In this document: positions 6,351 through 15,890 of the stretch, in pieces
How the letters are laid out: each line of letters begins with the position of its first letter
Numbering within the stretch: the stretch's first letter is position 1
Origin: Pseudomonas sp. Ant30-3
GTDB lineage: Bacteria > Pseudomonadota > Gammaproteobacteria > Pseudomonadales > Pseudomonadaceae
Assembly: GCF_000690905.1 (NCBI RefSeq)
Contig: NZ_JMCL01000095.1
Coordinates: 1-45,127, forward strand
Reading direction: 5' to 3'
DNA length: 45,127 nt
The notes under the pieces: model-generated
The model's database searches: none
The model's input: only the letters and a program-made list of their open reading frames with translations
Told to the model about the DNA's origin: nothing
Position numbers and translations under genes: made by a program

Positions 6351-8798
6351 TCAGCGGACTTTGCCTTCCGCCAGCGCCAGCTCCTCTTTATCGAAATCAT
6401 CGACATCGATGACCTTGCGGCGCGCCGCTTCTGCGGTACGCAAGGTCTGCGCTTCGACAGGTTGCAAGACGCCAGCCTCGAGCGCTGCATCAATGGCGTG
6501 CTCGCCAGCGGTCGGTTTGACTTGCCCACTTTTGAGCGCCACATGCAGCTTTTTCTGCAGCGGTTGGGTGGCGTTCAATTGATCGCACGCATGTTGCAGG
6601 GCGCCGACGGCATCATCGGCCGATTGCGGACGGTAGCAACCGCCAAGCAGTTCCTCAAGGGTCGGATCGCCCTTGGCGCGGCCAATCACGGCTGCCACTT
6701 CTGCATCGAGTTTGTCCGATGGGCCTTTGTGACGGCGACCGAACGGGAACACGATGACCCGCAACAGACAACCCAGCACCTTGTTCGGGAAGTTAGTCAG
6801 CAGCTCGTCCAGCGCGTGCTCCGACTGGCCGAGGCTTTCCTCCATAGCCCAGGTGAATAGCGGTGCCATGTGCTCCGGGGAATCAAGGTCGTGGTAACGC
6901 TTGAGCGCAGCAGAGGCGAGGTACATGTGGCTGAGTACATCGCCCAGACGGGCTGACAGCCGCTCACGACGTTTCAGTTCACCGCCCAGCAGCATCATGC
7001 TCAGGTCGGCCAACATGGCGAATGCTGCAGCCTGACGATTGAGTGCCCGGAAGTATCCTTGGCTGAGTTTGTTGCCAGGCGCGTGTTCGAAGTGCCCGAA
7101 ACCAAGATTCAGCACCAGCGTGCTGGCGGCATTGCTGACAGCGAACCCGATGTGCTTGAGCAACAGACCATCGAACTCGACGAGTGCCTGATCCTTGTCT
7201 TCACGACCAGCTAGTGCCATTTCCTTGAGCACGAACGGATGGCAGCGAATCGCGCCCTGGCCGAAGATCATCAGATTGCGCGAGAGAATGTTCGCGCCTT
7301 CGACGGTGATGAAAATCGGCGCGCCGTTCCAGCTGCGGCCCAGGTAATTGTTAGGTCCCATAATGATCGCCTTGCCGCCGTGTACATCCATGGCGTGGCT
7401 GATGCATTCGCGACCGCGTTCGGTCAGGTGATACTTGAGGATTGCGGACAGTACCGACGGCTTCTCGCCGAGATCGACCGCATTGGCGGTCAGCATCCGC
7501 GCCGCGTCCATCATCCAGGCGTTGCCGCCGATACGCGCCATGGCTTCCTGAATGCCCTCGAATGCGGACAGTGGAACATTGAACTGCTCACGAATTTGCG
7601 CGTATTGGCCGGTCACCAGGCTGGTGAACTTCGCCGCGCCGGTACCTACCGCTGGCAACGAAATCGAGCGCCCGACCGACAGGCAATTCATCAGCATCAT
7701 CCAGCCCTTGCCGAGCATTTCCTGGCCGCCGATGAGGTAGTCCAGCGGGATGAACACATCCTTGCCGGAGTTGGGGCCGTTCATGAATGCAGCGCCGAGT
7801 GGCAAATGCCTGCGGCCGATTTCTACGCCGGGAGTGTCTGTCGGAATCAGCGCCAGGCTGATCCCGAGGTCTTCCTTGTCGCCCAGCAAGTGCTCAGGGT
7901 CGTAGGCCTTGAATGCCAGGCCGAGGAGGGTGGCCACAGGGCCGAGGGTGATGTAGCGCTTTTCCCAGTTGAGGCGCAGGCCGAGGGTTTCTTCGCCTTC
8001 CCACTGGCCTCTGCAAATGATCCCGGTGTCGGGCATCGCGCCGGCATCCGAGCCAGCGAGTGGGCCAGTCAGGGCGAAGCACGGAATGTCGTCGCCGCGA
8101 GCCAGTCGTGGCAGGTAATGGTTGCGTTGTTCGTCAGTCCCGTAATGCAGCAACAGTTCAGCCGGGCCGAGGGAGTTGGGCACCATCACGGTGGAGGCCA
8201 GGTCGCCGCTGCGGGTCGCCAGTTTCATCGCCACTTGCGAGTGGGCGTAAGCGGAGAAGCCCTTGCCGCCGAATTCCTTGGGAATGATCAGCGCGAAAAA
8301 GCCGTTGTCCTTGATGTGGGTCCAGGCCTCGGGCGGCAGGTCCATGTCCTGGCCAATCTGCCAGTCGCTGACCATCGTGCACAGCTCTTCGGTCGGACCG
8401 TCGATGAACGCCTGCTCTTCTTCGGTCAACTGCACTTTCGGGTAGGACAGCAGTTTGTCCCAATCCGGACGTCCGCTGAACAATTCGCCGTCCCACCACA
8501 CCGTGCCGGCATCGATGGCATCGCGTTCGGTCTGCGACATCGGCGGCAAAGTTTTCTGAAACCAGCTGAACAGCGGCGCAGTGAAATACTTGCGGCGCAG
8601 ATCAGGCAACAGCAAAGGCGCTGCCACCACGGCGATCAGGATCCAGCAAATCAGCAGCAGCCAACCCGGTGCATGGCTGAAGGCGCCCATGGCGACCAGG
8701 TAAACGGCAACGATGCACAAGGCGGGCAGCGGGGCGATGCGGCGGTGGGCCAAATACGCTATTCCGACAACCAGAACCAGTATCCACAACAGCAGCAT
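6351..8798 (-). CDS. fadE: Long-form acyl-CoA dehydrogenase FadE
   Basis: An 815-residue FadE-type acyl-CoA dehydrogenase, which catalyses the first FAD-dependent step of fatty acid beta-oxidation. Two hydrophobic segments (about residues 1-20 and 25-60) anchor it to the inner membrane, as in E. coli FadE. The flavin and acyl-CoA binding core follows, with IPKEFGGKGFSAYAHSQ, ALTGPLAGSDAGA and the C-terminal FadE-specific domain. A perfect Shine-Dalgarno (GGAGG) lies eight bases before the ATG at 8798. It is monocistronic and divergent from the transglutaminase-like gene. The length agrees with the family. Confidence 0.95.
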   Translation of the reverse strand: MLLLWILVLVVGIAYLAHRRIAPLPALCIVAVYLVAMGAFSHAPGWLLLICWILIAVVAAPLLLPDLRRKYFTAPLFSWFQKTLPPMSQTERDAIDAGTVWWDGELFSGRPDWDKLLSYPKVQLTEEEQAFIDGPTEELCTMVSDWQIGQDMDLPPEAWTHIKDNGFFALIIPKEFGGKGFSAYAHSQVAMKLATRSGDLASTVMVPNSLGPAELLLHYGTDEQRNHYLPRLARGDDIPCFALTGPLAGSDAGAMPDTGIICRGQWEGEETLGLRLNWEKRYITLGPVATLLGLAFKAYDPEHLLGDKEDLGISLALIPTDTPGVEIGRRHLPLGAAFMNGPNSGKDVFIPLDYLIGGQEMLGKGWMMLMNCLSVGRSISLPAVGTGAAKFTSLVTGQYAQIREQFNVPLSAFEGIQEAMARIGGNAWMMDAARMLTANAVDLGEKPSVLSAILKYHLTERGRECISHAMDVHGGKAIIMGPNNYLGRSWNGAPIFITVEGANILSRNLMIFGQGAIRCHPFVLKEMALAGREDKDQALVEFDGLLLKHIGFAVSNAASTLVLNLGFGHFEHAPGNKLSQGYFRALNRQAAAFAMLADLSMMLLGGELKRRERLSARLGDVLSHMYLASAALKRYHDLDSPEHMAPLFTWAMEESLGQSEHALDELLTNFPNKVLGCLLRVIVFPFGRRHKGPSDKLDAEVAAVIGRAKGDPTLEELLGGCYRPQSADDAVGALQHACDQLNATQPLQKKLHVALKSGQVKPTAGEHAIDAALEAGVLQPVEAQTLRTAEAARRKVIDVDDFDKEELALAEGKVR

Positions 8799-9037
8799 AT
8801 TTAATCCTCCGTGAATCAGAGCAAAACCAGCCTTCAGAGCTTAGACGGCATCCGTAAAACAGGGTGGTCAGAGCAGGTGATAGAAATCGTGGGAAAACCG
8901 TGATGAATTTTGTAGGACTGATGACTGACAATTTCATTCACAAACCAAGCACCAATGCGCCTAAGTTTGGCTGAAACGTCGTTATCTCTGTGCTGAACCT
9001 GCCGCTAGACTCGGGGCTTCTCCAGGAGATCGTCTGC

Positions 9038-9697
9038 ATGCACGAGTATCTGAGTCCCGGCCGCTTCATCGATAGTGACCACCCCTCAGTGGTGGAGTTC
9101 GCGGAAAAGCATCGCGGCAACGCTCGCGACCCTGTCGAGCAGGCGATCAGTCTCTATTACGCGGTGCGCGAAGCGGTGCGTTACAACCCTTATACCTTTA
9201 GTCGTGACCCGGAAACATTACGTGGCAGTTATGCGCTCGCGATCGGGGAGAGTTACTGCGTGCCCAAAGCGACGTTGCTGGCAGGCGCGGCCAGGCACTG
9301 CGGGATACCTGCACGGATTGGCCTGGCGGATGTGCGAAATCATTTATCCACCCCGCGTTTGCTCGAACTGCTCAAGAGTGACGTGTTCGCCATGCATGGT
9401 TATACCGAGCTTTACCTGAACGGCCGCTGGGTGAAGGCGACACCGGCGTTCAATCAGGGGCTGTGCGAACTGTTCAACGTCGCGCCGCTGGAATTCGACG
9501 GCATTCACGACAGTGTTTTTCATCCGTTCAACCGCGATGGCCAGCAGTTGATGGAATACCTGATCGATCATGGTCAGTTCACCGACGTGCCCGAAGCATT
9601 CTTTTTCGAGCACCTGAAAAAGTGCTATCCGCATCTGTTCAGCGACGAGTTGCCGGTGCTATTGGGTGACATGCAGAGTGATTTGAGTCACGCCTGA
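9038..9697 (+). CDS. Transglutaminase-like cysteine peptidase-fold protein
   Basis: This 219-residue protein has the transglutaminase-like fold. Its candidate catalytic Cys is C74 (in GESYCVPKATLLAGAARHCGIPAR) and the His is H120 (in MHGYTELYLNGRWV). The position normally held by the catalytic Asp (WxxxDPT) reads WVKATPA, so T135 replaces it and the triad is incomplete or uses another residue. The ATG at 9038 was chosen because AGGAGA lies eight bases upstream; the open frame begins earlier but without a ribosome-binding site. There is no signal peptide, so it is probably cytoplasmic. The substrate is unknown. It is followed after 43 bases by a glutathione transferase gene. Confidence 0.8.
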   Translation: MHEYLSPGRFIDSDHPSVVEFAEKHRGNARDPVEQAISLYYAVREAVRYNPYTFSRDPETLRGSYALAIGESYCVPKATLLAGAARHCGIPARIGLADVRNHLSTPRLLELLKSDVFAMHGYTELYLNGRWVKATPAFNQGLCELFNVAPLEFDGIHDSVFHPFNRDGQQLMEYLIDHGQFTDVPEAFFFEHLKKCYPHLFSDELPVLLGDMQSDLSHA

Positions 9698-9740
9698 TCC
9701 GGCGTATGCTGCCTGCGCATTCATACATAAAGAGGCGGTC

Positions 9741-10364
9741 ATGCTGAAGATCTGGGGTCGCAAGAATTCGTCGAATGTCAGAAAACCGCTGTGGGCCGCC
9801 GAGGAATTAGGGCTCGCCTACGAGGCCATTGATGCCGGCGGTGCGTTTGGCGTGGTCGATACGCCTGAGTACCGCGCGATGAATCCCAACGGGCGCGTGC
9901 CGGTCATCGAAAACGACGGTTTTGTGCTGTGGGAGTCCAATGCCATCGTGCGTTACCTGACGGCGTCGCATGCCAGCGGCACGGCCTGGTATCCGGAGAA
10001 TCTGCAAGCACGCGCCACGGCCGACAAATGGATGGACTGGACCACCTCAAGTTTTGCCGGCCCTTTCCGCACTGTGTTCTGGGGCGTCTTGCGCACACCG
10101 CAAGAGCAGCAGGACTGGCCGGCGATCAACGCTGCGATCAAGGAATGCGACGGTCTGCTGGCGATGGCCGATCAGGCATTGGCGACCCAGCCATTTCTGT
10201 CGGGCGCTGAAATCGGCATGGGCGACATTCCTCTCGGCAGTTTCATTTATGCCTGGTTCGAGATGCCAATCGAGCGCGCGCCGCAACCTCATCTGGAGGC
10301 CTGGTATGCCCGCCTGAAACAGCGTCCGGCGTATCAGAAAGCGGTCATGACCGCGTTGACTTAA
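9741..10364 (+). CDS. Glutathione S-transferase
   Basis: The protein has 207 residues. The thioredoxin-fold N-terminal domain has a candidate catalytic serine at S10 or S11 (KNSSNVRK), the cis-proline motif NGRVPVIE near 50-57 and the glutathione-binding ESNAI near 64-68. An all-helical C-terminal domain follows. It joins glutathione to electrophiles or acts in redox repair; the true substrate cannot be told from sequence. AGAGG lies six bases before the ATG. It may be cotranscribed with the upstream transglutaminase-like gene. Confidence 0.9.
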   Translation: MLKIWGRKNSSNVRKPLWAAEELGLAYEAIDAGGAFGVVDTPEYRAMNPNGRVPVIENDGFVLWESNAIVRYLTASHASGTAWYPENLQARATADKWMDWTTSSFAGPFRTVFWGVLRTPQEQQDWPAINAAIKECDGLLAMADQALATQPFLSGAEIGMGDIPLGSFIYAWFEMPIERAPQPHLEAWYARLKQRPAYQKAVMTALT

Positions 10365-10497
10365 TACTCACTATCGACACAGTTGACTGTACTTGTGTGG
10401 CGGCGGCACGCACCATTGCGCTCATGTGCTGCGGTTGCAATGCTCGCCGCCCGCCCTTATTTATCCCTTTCTTCCCTTCTTGGTGCGTAAATCCGAT

Positions 10498-11430
10498 ATG
10501 AGTTCCGCTCTGTCCATCCGGCAGCTAACCAAAACCTACGGCAACGGTTTCCAGGCATTGAGTGGTATCGATCTGGACGTCGCCGAAGGTGACTTTTTCG
10601 CCTTGCTCGGCCCGAACGGCGCTGGCAAATCCACCACCATCGGCATTCTCTCGACCCTGGTGAACAAGACCAGCGGCACCGTGAACATCTTCGGTCACGA
10701 CCTGGACAAGAATCCCGCGCAGCTCAAACGCTCCATTGGCGTAGTGCCGCAGGAATTCAATTTCAACCAGTTCGAAAAAACCTTCGACATCGTCGTGACT
10801 CAAGCCGGTTATTACGGTATCCCGCCGAAAATTGCCAAGGAACGTGCCGAGCAGTACCTGACTCAACTGGGCCTGTGGGACAAGCGCGATGTGCCTTCGC
10901 GTTCTCTGTCCGGCGGCATGAAACGTCGACTGATGATTGCCCGCGCGCTGGTTCATGAACCGCGCCTGTTGATCCTCGACGAACCGACGGCGGGCGTGGA
11001 CATCGAGCTGCGGCGTTCGATGTGGACTTTCCTCACCGAGCTGAATCAGAAAGGCATCACCATCATCCTCACCACGCATTATCTGGAAGAGGCCGAGCAG
11101 CTGTGTCGTAACATCGGCATCATCGACCACGGCACCATTGTCGAAAACACCAGCATGAAACAGCTGCTCGGCCAGTTGCATGTGGAAACGTTTTTGCTCG
11201 ACATCAAGAACACCTTGAGCGCAGCACCGCAGTTGCTCGGTTATCCGACCAGGCTGCTGGACAGCCACACCGTGGAAGTTCAGGTCGACAAGGCCATGGG
11301 CATTACCGCGTTGTTCACTCAGTTGGCGCAGCAAAACATCGAAGTGTTGAGCTTGCGTAATAAAACCAATCGCCTTGAGGAGTTGTTCGTGTCCCTGGTG
11401 GAGAAGAATCTGTCGAAGGTGGCGGTATGA
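10498..11430 (+). CDS. ABC-2 type exporter, ATP-binding protein (YadG-like)
   Basis: A 310-residue single ATPase domain. Walker A is GPNGAGKS (38-45), the signature is LSGGMKRR (137-144), Walker B is LLILDEP (157-163), and the switch histidine lies in LTTHY. The C-terminal 70 residues form the accessory domain usual in YadG-type exporters. The ATG at 10498 was preferred to the longer frame because family members begin just before SIRQLTKTYG. It overlaps the permease gene by four bases (ATGA). The transported substrate is not known. Confidence 0.92.
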   Translation: MSSALSIRQLTKTYGNGFQALSGIDLDVAEGDFFALLGPNGAGKSTTIGILSTLVNKTSGTVNIFGHDLDKNPAQLKRSIGVVPQEFNFNQFEKTFDIVVTQAGYYGIPPKIAKERAEQYLTQLGLWDKRDVPSRSLSGGMKRRLMIARALVHEPRLLILDEPTAGVDIELRRSMWTFLTELNQKGITIILTTHYLEEAEQLCRNIGIIDHGTIVENTSMKQLLGQLHVETFLLDIKNTLSAAPQLLGYPTRLLDSHTVEVQVDKAMGITALFTQLAQQNIEVLSLRNKTNRLEELFVSLVEKNLSKVAV

Positions 11431-12206
11431 GTTCCGAGCTGCAACCCAACCTCGTTGCCCTCAATACCATCGTCTACCGTGAAGTGAAGCGCTTCACCCG
11501 GATCTGGCCGCAAACCCTGCTGCCACCGGCGATCACCATGGTTCTGTACTTTGTGATTTTCGGCAATCTGATTGGCCGGCAAATTGGTGAGATGGGTGGT
11601 TTCACCTATATGGAATACATCGTGCCGGGCCTGATCATGATGTCGGTGATCACCAACTCCTACGGCAATGTGGTTTCGAGTTTCTTCGGCAGCAAGTTCC
11701 AGCGTTCCATTGAGGAATTGATGGTGTCGCCGGTTTCACCGCACACCATTTTGATCGGTTACACCTTGGGGGGCGTGCTGCGTGGCCTGATGGTCGGGGT
11801 TATTGTGACGCTGCTTTCGCTGTTCTTCACTGATCTGCAGGTGCATCACTTGGGTGTGACCATTCTGGTGGTGGTACTGACGGCGACGATCTTTTCGCTG
11901 TTGGGATTCATCAACGCCGTGTTTGCGCGCAACTTTGACGACATCTCGATCATCCCGACCTTTGTGCTGACGCCGTTGACGTATCTGGGTGGGGTGTTTT
12001 ATTCGATCACGTTGCTGCCGCCGTTCTGGCAGACAGTGTCGTTGGCGAACCCGGTGTTGCATATGGTCAACGCGTTTCGCTACGGGATTCTAGGGGTTTC
12101 GGACATCCGGATCAGTGTGGCGATCACCTTCATGCTGGTGGCGACGGTGGCTTTGTATATAGGTTGTGCACGACTGCTGGTGAGCGGGCGGGGCATGCGG
12201 ACTTAA
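11427..12206 (+). CDS. ABC-2 type exporter, membrane permease (YadH-like)
   Basis: A 259-residue ABC-2 permease with about six membrane helices, beginning after the cytoplasmic stretch VYREVKRFTRIWPQ. A dimer of this protein with the preceding ATPase forms a complete inner-membrane exporter. The start overlaps the ATPase stop, which indicates translational coupling. The pair is like E. coli YadGH. No substrate-specific accessory gene is present. Confidence 0.92.
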   Translation: MSSELQPNLVALNTIVYREVKRFTRIWPQTLLPPAITMVLYFVIFGNLIGRQIGEMGGFTYMEYIVPGLIMMSVITNSYGNVVSSFFGSKFQRSIEELMVSPVSPHTILIGYTLGGVLRGLMVGVIVTLLSLFFTDLQVHHLGVTILVVVLTATIFSLLGFINAVFARNFDDISIIPTFVLTPLTYLGGVFYSITLLPPFWQTVSLANPVLHMVNAFRYGILGVSDIRISVAITFMLVATVALYIGCARLLVSGRGMRT

Positions 12207-12230
12207 ACCCCAACCGATCAAACGCCGAGC

Positions 12231-12262
12231 AAAAAAAGGCCTCCCTTAAAGGAGGCCTTTTT
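12231..12262. terminator. Bidirectional terminator between convergent genes
   Basis: The stem GGCCTCC/GGAGGCC has a six-base loop and is flanked by A7 and T5. It ends the ABC exporter operon and the convergent DUF2062 gene. Confidence 0.92.
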
Positions 12263-12266
12263 GCAT

Positions 12267-12785
12267 TCAGCGCATTCTCTTTTTCTTGCGTTTGGCCCAT
12301 TGCCGGCTCACCCACCAACGCCAATACATCATCACCAGAAAGTAGGCCAATACGCCCAGCACCAACCCCACGACCACCGATCCGAGCAAAAACGGCTGCC
12401 ACAAGGTCGAGAGTTGGCCGCTGATCCATTCCCAGGTCAACTCATCAGGCAGATGGCGCGCAGGCACATCCATCAGCCAGGCGCCGGTCTGATACGTACA
12501 GAAAAACACGGCTGGCATGGTGATCGGATTGGTCAGCCAGACCAGGCTCACCGCGATCGGCATGTTGCCGCGTACGATAATCGCCAGCACTGCGGCCACC
12601 AGCATCTGCAACGGAATCGGCAGGAACGCGGCAAACAGCCCCACTGCCATGCCCCGGGCGACAGAGTGGCGGTTGAGGTGCCAAAGGTTCGGGTCGTGCA
12701 GCAAGGTGCCGAGAAAGCGTAAGGATTTGTGTTCCTTGATGCTGGTCGGGTCTGGCATGTAGCGTTTAAATAAGCGCCGGGGCAT
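12267..12785 (-). CDS. DUF2062 membrane protein
   Basis: A 172-residue protein of the DUF2062 family. It has a positively charged N-terminus, two or three hydrophobic segments near residues 45-95 (GMAVGLFAAFLPIPLQMLVAA; LTNPITMPAVFF) and another near 130-155. It ends in a highly basic tail (KRKKKRMR). The ATG at 12785 gives the usual family length; the longer frame adds 24 unlikely residues. The motif around PIPLQM and TNPITMP is the family hallmark. Function is unknown. It is divergent from comEC, and DUF2062 genes commonly lie next to comEC in pseudomonads. Confidence 0.88.
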   Translation of the reverse strand: MPRRLFKRYMPDPTSIKEHKSLRFLGTLLHDPNLWHLNRHSVARGMAVGLFAAFLPIPLQMLVAAVLAIIVRGNMPIAVSLVWLTNPITMPAVFFCTYQTGAWLMDVPARHLPDELTWEWISGQLSTLWQPFLLGSVVVGLVLGVLAYFLVMMYWRWWVSRQWAKRKKKRMR

Positions 12786-12933
12786 AAGGCTTCTCGGTCG
12801 GTTAAGGCGGCAAGTATGTCTGGATTCTAGGAGTCGCCCATTCAGACTTTGTGACAATTAATAACGACGCACGTGCCATGCGCCGACTATCCCTAGTGGA
12901 GGCCCTAATGGAGGGGCTCTCAAGGACGGGCGT

Positions 12934-15156
12934 ATGCGCACAGGGATGATGGCGCTGGCGTCAGGTTTGCTGACGCTGCGATTTTTACCGGAATTACCAC
13001 CGGTCTGGTTTTGGACGCTACTGCCGCTGGCAGGTCTGATGGCGCTGCCTTTCAGGGCGTATCCATGTGCATTTTTCGCGTTTGGCTTCAGTTGGGCCTG
13101 CGCGAGCGCGCAGTGGGCGCTGGATGATCGACTGCCGATCAGTCTAGATGGGGAAACACGCTGGGTAGAAGGTCGGGTCACCGGGTTGCCGCAGACCGGT
13201 GAAGGCGTCGTACGTTTCGAGCTCGCGGATGCCCGGTCGCGCCACTCGCAAGTGCCGCAGCGCTTGCGCATCGCCTGGTATGACGGGCCGTCCGTCAACA
13301 GTGGCGAACGCTGGCGGCTGGCAGTAAAACTCAAACGGCCGGCCGGTTTGCTCAATCCGCATTCATTCGATTACGACGCCTGGTTACTTGCGCAACGCAT
13401 CGGCGCCACCGGGACCGTCAAGGATGGCCAGCGAATCAGCGAAGCTCGATGGGCCTGGCGCGACGGGATCCGTCAGCGCCTGCATGCAGTAGACGCGCAA
13501 GGGCGAAACGGGGCATTGGCGGCGCTGGTGTTGGGAGACGGCGGCGGGCTGGCTCGCGAGGATTGGCAGGTATTGCAGGACACCGGCACCGTGCATCTGC
13601 TGGTGATTTCCGGCCAGCACGTCGGCATGCTGGCGGGCGTCGTTTACCTGTTGATCGCCGGTCTTGCGCGGTACGGGTTATGGCCCAGCCGCCTGCCATG
13701 GCTGCCTTGGGCGTGTGGGTTGGCCTTTGCCGCCGCGCTGGGCTACGGATTGCTCGCCGGTTTTGACGTGCCCGTGCGGCGGGCCTGCGTGATGATTGGT
13801 CTGGTGCTGTTGTGGCGCCTGCGCTTTCGTCATCTCGGCGCGTGGTGGCCGCTGCTGCTGGCGCTCAATGGCGTGCTGCTGATGGATCCGCTGGCGAGTC
13901 TGCAACCGGGTTTATGGCTGTCCTTCGGCGCTGTGGCGATTTTGATCTTCACCTTTGGCGGGCGATTGGGTCCGTGGCGATGGTGGCAAACCTGGACCCG
14001 CGCGCAGTGGCTTATCGCAATCGGTCTGTGTCCGCTGTTGTTGATACTGGGCTTGCCGATTAGTGTCAGTGGCCCTCTGGCCAATCTGATTGCGGTGCCT
14101 TGGGTCAGTCTGGTGATTCTGCCTCCGGCATTGCTGGGCACGGTGTTGCTGCCGATTCCCTACGTCGGCGAAGGGCTGCTGTGGCTCGCGGGTGGGTTGA
14201 TCGACTGGCTGTTCACTGGTCTCGAATCGGTGGCCGGACAGATTCCGGCCTGGGTGCCGGAAGCCATTCCGATCTGGGTGTGGGCGATGGCGACCGCCGG
14301 CGCCTTGCTCCTGCTGATGCCTCGCGGCATGCCGATGCGCCCACTGGGCTGGCCGCTGCTGTTATTACTGGTGTTTCCCCCGCGCCCGCTGCTGGATGAA
14401 GGCATCGCCCATGTCTGGCAACTGGACGTGGGCCAGGGACTGGCGATTTTCGTGAGGACTCGTCATCACACACTGCTGTACGACACCGGGCCGCGCTTCG
14501 GCGATTTTGACCTCGGCGAGCGGGTGGTGCTACCAACGCTGCGCAAACTGGGGGTGAACAGTCTCGACATGATGCTGATCAGTCACGCCGACGCCGATCA
14601 CGCGGGCGGCGCGCGTGCGGTCGCCAGAGGCCTCCCCGTCACGCAAGTGATCAGCGGCGACCCCTTGGCGTTACCGGCTGAGCTTGGCGCCCAAGCCTGC
14701 GAAACCGGCAAGCAATGGACGTGGGACGGGGTCAGTTTCGAGCTTTGGCAATGGCAGTCGGCAACAGACAGCAATCAGAAGTCCTGTGTCCTGCAAGTCG
14801 AAGCCAACGGCGAACGCTTGCTGCTGACCGGCGACATCGACACCGCCGCCGAACGAGCGCTGCTCGACAGCCCACTCGCCGTGCCCACCGAATGGTTGCA
14901 GGCGCCGCATCACGGCAGCCGCAGTTCGTCCTCGCCGGCATTGCTTATCGCGCTGCAACCCAAAGCGGTGCTGATTTCCCGAGGTAACGGCAATTCGTTC
15001 GGCCACCCGCATCCGACGGTGATCGCCCGCTATCAAAAACGCGGCATGGTCATTCATGACAGTGCCAGGCAGGGCGCCATCCGTCTGCTGCTCGGGCGCT
15101 TCGAGGTGCCGTGGACAATGCGTCAGGAGCAGCGTTTCTGGCGCTCCTCGGATTAA
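12934..15156 (+). CDS. comEC: ComEC/Rec2 DNA-uptake channel protein
   Basis: A 740-residue inner-membrane protein that moves single-stranded DNA into the cytoplasm during natural transformation. Order: N-terminal membrane and OB-like region (about 1-190), competence transmembrane domain (about 190-470, including VLGDGGGL and LLVISGQHVGMLAG), then a metallo-beta-lactamase-like domain. That domain carries ISHADADHAGG near residues 549-559 and PHHGSRSSSS nearer the end. AAGGA lies seven bases before the ATG. It heads the operon that continues with exbB, exbD and lpxK. Confidence 0.95.
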   Translation: MRTGMMALASGLLTLRFLPELPPVWFWTLLPLAGLMALPFRAYPCAFFAFGFSWACASAQWALDDRLPISLDGETRWVEGRVTGLPQTGEGVVRFELADARSRHSQVPQRLRIAWYDGPSVNSGERWRLAVKLKRPAGLLNPHSFDYDAWLLAQRIGATGTVKDGQRISEARWAWRDGIRQRLHAVDAQGRNGALAALVLGDGGGLAREDWQVLQDTGTVHLLVISGQHVGMLAGVVYLLIAGLARYGLWPSRLPWLPWACGLAFAAALGYGLLAGFDVPVRRACVMIGLVLLWRLRFRHLGAWWPLLLALNGVLLMDPLASLQPGLWLSFGAVAILIFTFGGRLGPWRWWQTWTRAQWLIAIGLCPLLLILGLPISVSGPLANLIAVPWVSLVILPPALLGTVLLPIPYVGEGLLWLAGGLIDWLFTGLESVAGQIPAWVPEAIPIWVWAMATAGALLLLMPRGMPMRPLGWPLLLLLVFPPRPLLDEGIAHVWQLDVGQGLAIFVRTRHHTLLYDTGPRFGDFDLGERVVLPTLRKLGVNSLDMMLISHADADHAGGARAVARGLPVTQVISGDPLALPAELGAQACETGKQWTWDGVSFELWQWQSATDSNQKSCVLQVEANGERLLLTGDIDTAAERALLDSPLAVPTEWLQAPHHGSRSSSSPALLIALQPKAVLISRGNGNSFGHPHPTVIARYQKRGMVIHDSARQGAIRLLLGRFEVPWTMRQEQRFWRSSD

Positions 15157-15254
15157 ATCAGGGTGAGCTGCGCCCGACCGGATGCGACATCCCGGTCTTC
15201 GGTGTACTCAGCCCCTATGGTAGAGTGGCGCACTTTTTCGAGGGGGCTGTCACT

Positions 15255-15890
15255 GTGTGGGAATTGGTCAAATCCGGCGGCTGGATGATGCTGCCGATCA
15301 TTCTGAGTTCCATTGCGGCCATGGCGATCGTCGCCGAGCGCCTGTGGACCCTGCGTGCCAGTCGCGTGACCCCGGAGCACTTGCTCGGGCAAGTCTGGGT
15401 CTGGATCAAAGACAAGCAGCTCAATAAAGAAAAACTCAAGGAATTACGCGCCAACTCGCCGTTGGGCGAAATTCTGGCCGCGGGCCTGGCCAACTCCAAA
15501 CACGGTCGCGAGATCATGAAGGAGTGCATCGAAGAGGCTGCAGCACGGGTCATTCACGAACTCGAGCGCTATATCAATGCCCTCGGCACCATCGCCGCCA
15601 TGGCGCCGTTGCTCGGCTTGCTCGGTACGGTGCTGGGCATGATCGATATCTTCAGTGCGTTCATGGGCACGGGCATGACCACCAATGCCGCAGTGCTGGC
15701 CGGTGGTATTTCCAAGGCGCTGATCACCACGGCAGCGGGCCTGATGGTCGGTATTCCTGCCGTCTTCTTCCACCGCTTCCTGCAGCGCCGGGTCGATGAA
15801 CTGGTGGTAGGCATGGAACAGGAAGCGATCAAACTGGTGGAAGTTGTTCAGGGTGATCGTGACGTGGACCTGAGCGGGGGCAAAGCGTGA
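15255..15890 (+). CDS. exbB: ExbB/TolQ-type proton channel subunit
   Basis: A 211-residue MotA/TolQ/ExbB family protein with three membrane helices and the conserved segments MAPLLGLLGTVLGMIDIF and ALITTAAGLMVGIPAVFFHRF. It pairs with the next gene to form a proton-driven inner-membrane motor complex. The GTG at 15255 follows GAGGGGG and gives the usual family length; the longer open frame overlaps the end of comEC. The stop overlaps the exbD start. No tonB gene is present, so the force-transducing partner is elsewhere or not needed. Confidence 0.9.
   Translation: MWELVKSGGWMMLPIILSSIAAMAIVAERLWTLRASRVTPEHLLGQVWVWIKDKQLNKEKLKELRANSPLGEILAAGLANSKHGREIMKECIEEAAARVIHELERYINALGTIAAMAPLLGLLGTVLGMIDIFSAFMGTGMTTNAAVLAGGISKALITTAAGLMVGIPAVFFHRFLQRRVDELVVGMEQEAIKLVEVVQGDRDVDLSGGKA

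Noticed and set aside
8931..8990. A PsrA-type fatty acid operator upstream of fadE (CAAAC and GTTTG half sites, GAAACG).
   Set aside because: The half sites are far apart and the GAAACG copy has a poor second half. Not convincing without alignment.
15111..15254. A longer N-terminus for the ExbB-like protein reaching back into comEC.
   Set aside because: The extra 48 residues do not resemble the family, and the GTG at 15255 has a good Shine-Dalgarno and gives the normal length.
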